This document shows, one piece after another, positions 56,241 through 64,000 of a stretch of 64,000 nucleotides of DNA (position 1 is the first letter of the stretch; each line of letters opens with the position of its first letter). Both the position numbers and the translations under genes were made by a program. The notes beneath the pieces were generated by a model, which saw only the letters and a list, made by a program, of their open reading frames with translations, did not search any database and was not told the origin of the DNA. This DNA comes from Odontocerum albicorne (lineage: Eukaryota; Arthropoda; Insecta; Trichoptera; Odontoceridae): NCBI GenBank assembly GCA_949825065.1, contig OX463849.1, positions 34,615,199 through 34,679,198 on the forward strand. The letters are read 5' to 3'.

Positions 56241-57234
56241 GAAGTTTGATGCATGGTCGTTAAGTTTTAATAACTAAGAACCATCATCTTCTCGTCCTAT
56301 GTCAGGTTCGCCCAACTTCGGCAGTCACTTGGACAAAGGCCTTTCTGTCTTGCGCCTTATGGAATAGCTCTTGGGCTCCTTGTATTCTGATCCACTGTCA
56401 AAGAATATGGACCCGGTTTAGCTCTTGAAAAGAATCTGCTCTTTTGAGGATGCTACATAAATTGTCGTTCCATTATTATTTCGCAAGATATTTGTCTTCT
56501 TCCAGCAACGTGACGACCGACCCTCATTCTCAAATGAAGCCTTCTTAATATTTACATTGGTTGCAGCTCACTAAAAACAAGTACAGGGCACCTTCTTTTC
56601 TTTTACGTTGATAACAGCTAATTAAATGATAAATTCAGGACGTCTTCCTAATTTTAACATTGGTGGCAGCCCACTTAATGACAAAATGACTCGATTAATA
56701 TAATTCATGATATTAAAAAACAATCTCGGACAGAGATTACAGCCTTGCGGAACTTATGTTACCATAGTTCACTATAGTTTGCTTGTATAAACTATATCCA
56801 ATACAGATACACAACATCTCTATAAGACTCGAGGAATTTTCCAAGAATAAATTATCCCATAGTTGGTATTAATATTGATGAACGTATCTTTCTGGTTCTT
56901 TATTTACAGTTTAACCTTTAAGAGAGACACGGTCTATTATCTCTGTCCACGAGTCAATGTATGTAAATCTGTTCGGTTCAATATTTGCCTAAGCACACTT
57001 AAAACAGTTAATCCAACACTAGGCTGACAACGAAGGTTTGACATTTCAACTTAATACGCTAAGATACTCCTGTTATACTTTGTGATACATCTAAATCTCA
57101 TCAAGTAGATAGATTGGTCCAGGGTACCTATGTGGTTGTGGTTGCTGCAGACTGGTAAAATTAGGACGAAGCATCAACAGAGAATAAACTTCATTATATA
57201 TTTACTTATTAAATATCTAAGCTGATAGTTCCCA
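56241..57234. other. Unassigned stretch with a family 5 piece
   Basis: About 56410-56480 is an antisense family 5 start (TGAAAAGAATCTGCTC, GATGCTACATAAATTGTC). The rest shows nothing recognisable. Confidence 0.35.
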
Positions 57235-57840
57235 ACAATATTTTGTATGTGAGTGAAACGTGGACGTAGAAAAAGATTGATAGGAGTCGAATAAATACTG
57301 TAGAAAGATTTGTACTGAGAAGAATAAATGGAATGACAATGTATGAGAGAATACAAATGAAGTGGTTAAGGATGAATGTGATGTGTAGAGTAACACGAAG
57401 GACATCACTCGGACACGGTGTGGATACGTGGAACGATAAAAATTAAGGAAGAAAAACCAAACGAATAAATAGTACAAATCTGAGAAGAAGGCGCGTGAAA
57501 GGAAGACTACGGAAAGTATGATTGGATCAAGTGAATTATATTTTAAAAGAAGGATACGTAGAAACTCTGAGAAATATTAGTTGTATGAGAAGGTGCATGG
57601 ATGTGGAAGAGGCGAAGAATGTGTGCCAACATAGAAAGTTTGGCACTTTGTCCTCTCTTCCTACCCATACAGTGAAATGGCGTGATGGTGTGTAAGTATT
57701 GCAAATAAATTACAGCTTATCAAAGGTTTCGGCTTTTACTTTGTGAAACTCCATTTTAAAAGATTTTACTAAAAAATACATTGTTATTCCACTTTTTACA
57801 TTAATTCCCGCTACACCTGTTTCTGCCTCCCATTCCTAGG
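57235..57840 (+). mobile_element. LINE-A ORF2 tail plus shared 3' extension
   Basis: 57235-57695 is sense LINE-A in broken frames: GTGAGTGAAACGTGGACGTA, AATACTGTAGAAAGATTTG, GGAAGACTACGGAAAGTATG, GATTGGATCAAGTGAATTA, GAGAAGGTGCATGGATGTGG, AGAGGCGAAGAATGTGTG. 57696-57840 resembles the extension at 24836-24960 (GGCTTTTACTTTGTGAAACT, TTAATTCCCGCTACACCTG). Confidence 0.65.
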
Positions 57841-59034
57841 CTCTTTTCGGCAGAATTATTTAGAAAGCTGTGATTAGGTGAGACTGTTATCATGTTACTC
57901 GTACATCGGAAGTTTGTATGGTCTATTGACCAAAAAGCAACACGTTGAATAAGGGCGAAACATTTTGCATGGTACAGAAAAAAAGGGCGATTACCCAAAA
58001 TATGCGCACCATGTCAAACTTATCTCGGTGTGTAACTACTATATAGAAGCCTCGAAACAAGAAGGCAAGAATCCATTGCGATATTCCTACAAAAGGTTTC
58101 TACAAGTTGCATTTGCCCCGGGAAACTAGAAACACTAATTTTATGTCCCCAATAAATATAACCGTGCAAGAAATCGCCTTCTGGTCTATATACCAACTTA
58201 CAGAACGAATACCATGGCTAAACTATCAGTCATGCGTGGTATAGAGATATTAAACCAACTGAGTGACACTGGATATATTCTCGGCACCACCTAGTACTCG
58301 TCTTCATAGTATATTTATTATAACATAGTATATATATCTCTATCTTTTCTCTTCGGTATACATATTTATCAACGCTCGTGACATATAAAAATATAAGTAT
58401 ATTAATAAGTAACGTTTATGTATCTATAACTTTAATTTATGTATCAAATCCTATCCTTTCCTCTCTTAAAAGCTTTTCACAACACCACCCAAATTTCCAA
58501 ACAAATATACCGAGTCCGTTTTACACACCCGATGAAGGAGTAAGGTGTCCAAAAATCGGACCGACACTCCGAGCAAACCATCAACTAGTACTCGTAGTAT
58601 GAGAAAAACCCTGGCTGAAATTCTTCCTTACGAAGAAATTGACTAGAAGCAGACTATTTTTGCGTAGCAGAAGAAATCCGTGCAAACTGGATAAAAAAAT
58701 GTTGTTTTGCGTTTGAAACCACTGCATACCAAACAGTCCTTAGGAATGTATTGCAAATTGTTGTTGTAAAAAACTGTATTTTGTTTCTCTCGAATTATGT
58801 ATGAACACGTCGCCTATATTTATATGACAGCAATCGTATGTATTGTATATGCATTTATCGAAAAATGATAAATATAACTTCCAGCGTTTTTTTTCTCTTT
58901 TGCAATACGATGTCATACTAAAAAATGTTGCTGGAAAAGATGATGACAGGCTGGAGAAACTGGAAGTGTACATTCGATTTAGATGAAATGTAATGAATGT
59001 ATGTCATAATCATACATTTTGATAAAAACTCCCA
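57841..59034. other. Unassigned stretch
   Basis: 58500-58590 contains CCCGATGAAGGAGTAAGG and CGGACCGACA, vaguely like a Penelope-type terminal hammerhead fold, but the GAAA core is not intact. No gene recognised. Confidence 0.35.
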
Positions 59035-60000
59035 AAAAGAGTTGTCTTCATGTGCTTTCTAAGACTGTATACATCACTCATATCTCTAAAAATTTAGAAG
59101 CGGACCATTCCACACCACAGTCCAGCGATCTCAAAAGCCATGTGAAAATACTCCGTCCTAATGAATCGATTCATAACAATCAATTTGATCGATGAAGACG
59201 AAATCGACCTTCTCTCAGACGCAAATTATCTCATATTTGATATAAAGACTTCGCAACTTCTCTCACATACAGATTCGAAAGATGTAATGGAGATATCCTT
59301 CTTCTTCTCCCTGGCTCCATCCCAACTCATTGTCTGCGAATACTGTTGAGGTCAGCTCTCCTCGTCCTCAGGTTGTATGCTCTTCTGTCCCGGACTACGT
59401 CCCTCAGGCCGTGCCTCTGCATCATGTTATCTTTTTGCACCACCCTTGAATTCTTTGGCCTTCCTCTAATTGTTATTCGAGGAAGATCCATGGAGATTGC
59501 CTGGTTCACAATGTGATCGGGTGCTCTGCCTCCAACGTGTCCATACCGTCTCAATCGCCTCTCCTCCATCTTGCTGATGATGTCTGTAACACCAAGGCTT
59601 CCACGAATGTGTGAGCTTTTTATTTTGTCTCTTAGGGACACACCTGCTGACCATCTTAGCATGCGCATTTAAGCAGTTTCTAGTTGCCTAGAGTAAGAGT
59701 TATACATCGTCCAGCATTCGGAGCCATAGAGGAGTGCAGGTCTGACAATCGTTTGGTATACTTTTCCTTTTAACTTTACTGGCATTTTCGGATCACATAG
59801 AAATCCCGTCATTGATCTAAACTTCATCCATGAATCACTCTTCAGTAATGGAGATATCCCATTTAGGATCTGAATATAAAAAAAAAAAGTTTGAAATCTG
59901 TCCATTCGTGACACTTGAGCTAGTGTAGAGACGACAAAGCATCGTAATATTAGGTCGATTAATATAAATATTGTAATTATAAATATTTTCGTCCATCATC
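59035..60000 (+). repeat. Family 6 repeat split by a LINE-C insertion
   Basis: The left part 59035-59298 has ACCATTCCACACCACAGTCC, ATGAATCGATTCATAACA, GATGAAGACGAAATCGACCT. The right part resumes at 59845 with GGAGATATCCCATTTAGGAT, TTGAAATCTGTCCATTCGTG, GACACTTGAGCTAGTGTAGA, in register with the 53-kb copy. Confidence 0.65.
59299..59844 (-). pseudogene. LINE-C insertion: RTE-like ORF2 C-terminus, 5'-truncated
   Basis: The minus strand reads SWMKFRSMTGFLCDPKMPVK, then LKGKVYQTIVRPALLYGSEC and, after one in-frame TAA at 59671-59669 where the family usually has Glu, MRMLRWSAGVSLRDKIKS, then RRLRRYGHVGGRAPDHIVN. This is the hallmark C-terminal region of RTE-like LINEs. The ends are precise: GTAATGGAGATATCC at 59284-59298 and 59845-59859 is a 15-bp target duplication. 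The element's 3' end (left side) finishes in a GAA-rich tail. Confidence 0.85.
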
Positions 60001-60497
60001 TGCTAATACAATTGCGTGATTGCTTTAAGGTTATTCAGTGTCTTTCTCAAATACGATATTTTGAAGTTATTGGAAGTATTTAAATGTTTTAGCAGAGTGG
60101 TCCACGGAGCAGCCTCGGTTTCTTGGCCAACGCCAGCCTCATGCATATTATCTGACCAGGTGTTTGGGTCAAACCAGCTCGCGCGCACGCGCCAACACCC
60201 ACACCTCTCATTATACGCCGCCTTATACGTTTATACAACTCTTAACAGCACACTCAACTCCGACACCTTATCAGACGTTCGTGATAAAAAAAGACGAAGA
60301 AAGAAGTCCTGTTGTTGCATTGGCGTAGCGAGAAAACACCATAACAAATGAAATCAGGAGGCTTAATAATGTTTATTTTACTTCATCATCGTAAAATATT
60401 GAACAAAGAAGTGTTTTAAGACATTTTCGTCGTTACCGGGCCTCGTAGTCGATGATCTCCTCGCCACTCCAACGTCAATTAAGAACCGTTCTTCCAC
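60001..60497. other. Unassigned stretch, partly GC-rich
   Basis: 60090-60300 is GC-richer (AGCTCGCGCGCACGCGCCAA). An open frame of 111 codons (60016-60351) has no recognisable domain and mixed codon use, so I do not call it a gene. Confidence 0.35.
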
Positions 60498-61055
60498 GTT
60501 TAAGGCATTGTAATTTGTTTTATTAAATACTGTTTATTCCACCGGTTTACCGGTTTCCAGGTTTTCACCTCATTCATCATCAGGGGAGCCCAAACAAGAG
60601 ATTTCGTGAACACAAATCCTCTAATTGATTCTAAAATGGCTAATCATTGTCACCGTGAAAATCACACATTTTTCGTCGATGATGCCAAATTCTTAAATAT
60701 CAGTAGGAACGGAAATAAATTGGACAGGGTAAAGGCCCTGGAAATATTTAAGTCAGTGCATCGGGGTGAACATCTGGTAAACACATATATTCCCAGAATC
60801 TTGCCGCTGCTTGCTGAACTTGTCTCCTGCCTCCCTCCACCCCAATCCCCAACCCGAATGTTTGCCGTTAGAAGTGTGTATGTCGGTACCAGTTCGAATA
60901 GAATTCAGTCTTGTTTGTGCTCCCCTGATGAGGTGGTGAAACCTTGAAACCGGTAGGGTTATACCGTTACATAAGGTGGAATAAACAGTGTTTGATAAAA
61001 CAAATTACGATGTCTTTAAACCTCCACAATATTAATGCTTTAACTATAAATAATA
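60498..61055. mobile_element. Penelope-like head-to-head composite with endonuclease tail
   Basis: The minus part 60498-60598 is the terminal region (TTTAAGGCATTGTAATTTG, ACCGGTTTCCAGGTTTTCAC, TCATCAGGGGAGCCCAAACA). The plus part from 60599 starts inside the endonuclease codons (AGATTTCGTGAACAC). It reads KMANHCHRENHTFFVDDAKF, then LDRVKALEIFKSVHRGEHLV, runs through the C-terminus, and ends near 61055 with TTAACTATAAATAATATG. It diverges clearly from the 28-kb copy, so it is an older or different lineage. A hammerhead-like core lies at about 60926-60967 (CTGATGA, GAAAC). Confidence 0.8.
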
Positions 61056-61459
61056 TGTATTTTAATGTTTTCGTGGTACTTCGCATCAGTTGGATAAGGT
61101 ATTTCGTAGTGTTATGTAGACCGTGGTTTGGCTTATGATTCCGACGTTTCGAAAACGTTGCAGTTTCCATCTTAAGGGATTATTTAAACATGTCAACTTC
61201 GTCATAAGTGGGTTTTGCTGGGATACGAGTACCACTTGACCTACAGCAGAGTCTCAACCGTAATGTGAACGTAATAGTTCACGACCGTCCATCCCATCTA
61301 TGGGCAAATTCACTTAATAGATACTTCCAAAAGTTTTTTAAACATTTCGTCAATCGTGTCTGTTTAGGGACTTTGCGTGCCTTGTGTATATTTTCGTTCC
61401 TATCTTTCCCATAACTCTCTCCCTCTTTTGTTTAGTGTGGTTACGTGACAATTGTTTAA
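61056..61459. other. Unassigned stretch
   Basis: Nothing recognised. Confidence 0.35.
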
Positions 61460-61835
61460 TGCCAATGTATGAAAGAAGGCGATATGAAGACATCAGAAAA
61501 GGATGCATGGATAAAATGATTTTTTAAAGTAAGATGAAGAAAGGATCTTTAAGATGGTTTGGACATATTGAGAGAATGAATGATAAAATAATGATTAAGC
61601 GAATATACAAATCAAAAAGTAATAGGTGTGAGTGGAAGAGGTAGACAAAGGAAAACGTAGGTGGACCAAATTGACGAGATTTTGAAAGAAGGTAAAGTGA
61701 AAAGTATAAATAATAGAAAATTGTGCTTTGAAGATATATGCATGTGGAGGAGGCGAATGTTGTGTGCTTGGATAGAAAAGTTTTCTCTGCCTACCTCGCA
61801 AATAATACGGTATAATGATATGTGTGTATGTAGGA
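61460..61835 (+). mobile_element. LINE-A variant, ORF2 tail
   Basis: MYERRRYEDIRKGCMDK, then WFGHIERMNDKIMIKRIYKS, GRGRQRKTWVDQIDEILKEG (with frame changes), KVKSINNRKLCFEDI and FSLPTSQ. Same variant as 2275-3360 and 31565-32290. Confidence 0.7.
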
Positions 61836-62310
61836 GCTTTTTTGTACACCACTGTTTCGTCGACTTGTCGTGAAACACATAATAATAGTCAAAATTAATG
61901 TTTTTAATTTGATATTTACTGACCTGTTTTGAATGTCAAAGGTCAAATGAGTATTCGTGACCCACTGAATAACTTGGTAAGTTTAATCTGGGTTACAAGA
62001 GCTACCTTATCTAAAGGTTGTTAAAATATTGTTCATCACATCACTTTTATCTCCATTTTTATCTTTTTTTCATTCTACGCTTGTTAAATGGTCAGCAATT
62101 ATATTAGCTTCCGGAATCATAAAATAAAATTTTGTTTACTAACGAAGTTAATTCTGAGGTGAAAACACAGACAATATTCAAATAAAATTTAACATTGACG
62201 TGTAAACAGTATTTTTTTTTATTAATAAGCAATTAACCCATACTATGTTATGATAATTTGTGCCCCCACACCAGTCATTTATGTAATTATACCAGTCCAT
62301 ACAAAAAAAA
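61836..62310. other. Unassigned stretch
   Basis: AT-rich; may include the eroded 3' part of the mariner remnant to the right. Confidence 0.35.
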
Positions 62311-62520
62311 TTAATAATAAAACGGACGCTCCATGTCTTTCAGGTCAAAATTACTGTCTTTGAAACGCAAAAACCATCGATGAGCTGTTCTTTCATTCAT
62401 AGCATCTTCACCGTACACTTTGCAAATATCGCGAGCAGCTTTGGCAGCTTTGTTCCCTCGATTGAACGCGAACAGAAGGAGGTGTCGAAAATGCTCACTT
62501 TCGTCTACTTGACATTCCAT
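62311..62520 (-). pseudogene. Mariner transposase N-terminus, truncated
   Basis: The minus strand reads MECQVDESEHFRHLLLFAFN, then RGNKAAKAARDICKVYGEDA, MNERTAHRWFLRFKDSNFDL, KDMERP. This is the first helix-turn-helix of Mos1/SETMAR-type mariner transposases with its natural start Met. The normal sequence breaks off after NFDLKD, where the linker and second helix-turn-helix should follow. The fragment itself has no frameshift. Confidence 0.85.
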
Positions 62521-62691
62521 TTTGAAGGCTTATAATCAAATAAAATAATATATGTAACGTAAAAGCAAACACAATATCTTGTATAGCAGAAAATTTTCTT
62601 TCGAATGACATATAACCTTTACCATTTTGTTTTTCTTTTGGTGCTCATTTTTAATTTTGAAAAAAAACGGACACAACGTATGTTAATACCC
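62521..62691 (-). mobile_element. Likely mariner 5' untranslated region
   Basis: Lies directly upstream of the mariner start and includes TGTGTCCG and a run reading AAAATGAGCACC on the minus strand, in the usual place of mariner leader sequence. I could not define the terminal repeat. Confidence 0.4.
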
Positions 62692-63073
62692 AATATATTA
62701 TGTAAAGGACAACCAAAAAACCCATGATCTATAATCTGTAAAGGTGGCAATCCACTATGGAATAGCCCATTCGCAACCGATGTATGACTGACACTTCCAT
62801 CTTGTTCTTTCTCATTATAATATATTATGTAAAGGACAACCAAAAAACCCATGATCTATAATCTGTAAAGGTGGTAAGCCACTATGGAATAGCCCATTCG
62901 CAACCGATGTATGACTGACACTTCCATCTTGTTCTTTCTCATTATAATATATTATGTAAAGGACAACCAAAAAACACATGATCTATAATCTGTAAAGGTG
63001 GCAAGCCACTATGGAATAGCCCATTCGCAACCGATGTATGACTGACACTTCCATCTTGTTCTTTCTCATTATA
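62692..63073. repeat. 127-bp tandem triplicate
   Basis: Units start AATATATTATGTAAAGGACA at 62692, 62819 and 62946, exactly 127 bp apart, with only a handful of substitutions. Each unit contains GGACAACCAAAAAACCCATG, on the opposite strand a TTGGTTGTCC word like those found in mariner ends. The triplicate begins right at the presumed mariner 5' end. Confidence 0.95.
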
Positions 63074-63144
63074 TTATATTGTTCCATGGTTTCAAGGTTT
63101 TAAAGGGGTATAGTATATAGGATAAAAATTATTTTACGCTACCC

Positions 63145-63655
63145 TGAAAGATGTGTTCAAGAAGCTCGTAAGGGAAACTAAAGGATTCTGTATTCATGGT
63201 TCATACCTGAGTCATTTAAGATTTGCAGACGATATTATTCTCTTCACTACACATCCTGAAGAAGTACAAGATCAAATACTGGAACTGGTAGAGGCAAACA
63301 AACAAGCGGTTTTGAAAATTAATAGTCCACTGAGAATGATACATGGGTTGAGAATGTGTAACAGAATACGGAATGAAGGGATTGGGAATAAATATAAACT
63401 CAAGTTAAATGTATTAAGTGAGAAGAAGAAAAGGATCTTGAAGTGGTTTGGGCACGTATAACGAAGGAATGAAGAAATATAAACAAAGCTTGAGTGGAAT
63501 GCTTGGTAGAGAAAGACCATGGAAAGTATGGTTGGAACAATAATAGTTGAGAGATGGTAATGTAAAAATTCAGAGAAATAGTGCGAGTTTAATGAATAGG
63601 TGCATGATATAATGATGTGTGTTACGATAGGAAAGTCTAGCTAGAAAGATCAGAA
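63145..63655 (+). pseudogene. LINE-A with RT active site and internal deletion
   Basis: The frame 63153-63461 reads FKKLVRETKGFCIHGSYLSH, LRFADDIILFT (RT catalytic FADD), ELVEANKQAVLKIN. It then jumps to MCNRIRNEGIGNKYKLKLNV and LKWFGHV. Roughly the thumb and connection region is missing between VLKIN and the C-terminal block, yet the frame is preserved across the deletion. After 63461 the tail is frameshifted. Confidence 0.7.
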
Positions 63656-63659
63656 TATC

Positions 63660-63940
63660 ATTCATTCACTTGATCCAACAAAACTTTTCTAGGTATTCCT
63701 CCCAAATGCATTTTACTTACATTTGCACTGTATGTATGTCTGTTTTGTTAATATTTCTTCATTCATTCGTTATACATGTTCAAACTATCTCAGGGTGCTT
63801 TTCTTCATGCAACTTAAATACATTACACTTAAATTCATATTTCTTCCTAATCACTTCATTCCGTATAATGTCACACGTTGTCTCCCTCAGTGCACCTGTG
63901 TCAAGTGTCATGTATTCGTCTGTTATTCTTTTGCTATTAA
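63660..63940 (-). mobile_element. LINE-A fragment, inverted to its neighbour
   Basis: Antisense LINE-A from TTCACTTGATCCAACAAAAC through TTCGTTATACATGTTCAAAC, CTAATCACTTCATTCCGTA to TCACACGTTGTCTCCCTC. It abuts the sense copy at 63145-63655 in opposite orientation, with the junction inside the tail rather than at the element end. Confidence 0.6.
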
Positions 63941-64000
63941 GATTAAAAATAATACAAAAAAAAAACTTTGATTTAGGATATAAAGGTACTGAATGCGGGC

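Noticed and set aside
60016..60351. 111-codon frame ending in a basic, cysteine-rich tail
   Set aside because: No recognisable domain, mixed composition; probably chance in a GC-richer patch.

Overview
The window looks like an intergenic, repeat-saturated stretch of an arthropod (most likely insect) nuclear genome. It is AT-rich throughout, by eye about two thirds A+T. It has no operon-like gene packing, and nearly every recognisable coding stretch is a broken piece of a eukaryotic transposable element. The mix of Penelope-like, RTE-like and CR1/Jockey-like LINEs, tRNA-headed SINEs, hAT, mariner and piggyBac-like pieces fits an insect; the order cannot be settled from the sequence. The only host-gene-like stretch is the C-terminal part of a divergent histone H2B at the left edge (1-264), probably a pseudogene.

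Layout. 0-10 kb: H2B remnant, a piggyBac-like end with a TATA box, many antisense fragments of one abundant LINE (called LINE-A here), LINE-B, a CR1-like LINE 3' end and a 44-bp minisatellite. 9.5-16 kb: abutting SINE3 / family-5 / SINE2 copies, then SINE1 copies inserted in or beside LINE-A. 17-25 kb: a CR1/Jockey-type RT fragment, a piggyBac-like MITE, a 43-bp minisatellite, two CR1-like LINE 3' ends, and a hAT MITE inside a SINE3. 25.4-29.3 kb: the main feature, a head-to-head Penelope-like element (PLE) insertion with 1,265-bp inverted arms. 29-34 kb: LINE-D, a LINE-A variant and a ~1.5-kb, ~90-bp-unit satellite. 34-52 kb: SINEs, hAT pieces, two 33-bp minisatellites, and a tiny PLE composite inside a CR1-like LINE. 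52-64 kb: mariner pieces, family 6, a LINE-C insertion with a clean target duplication, two more PLE composites, a 127-bp triplicate and an inverted LINE-A pair.

The most interesting pattern is that all four PLE loci share one architecture: a minus-strand piece carrying the element's 3' end, joined head-to-head to a plus-strand piece. In three of the four, the minus piece stops within a few bases of the same element position, just 5' of a hammerhead-ribozyme-like fold. Two of the four are bracketed by short direct repeats, which suggests that the inverted composites were inserted as units. A second thread is that the SINE1 3' tail matches the 3' end of a CR1-like LINE in the same window, the expected signature of a SINE borrowing its partner LINE's reverse transcriptase.

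Family names (LINE-A to E, SINE1-3, families 5, 6, F) are local labels. Boundaries of degraded copies are approximate, usually within 10-30 bp.
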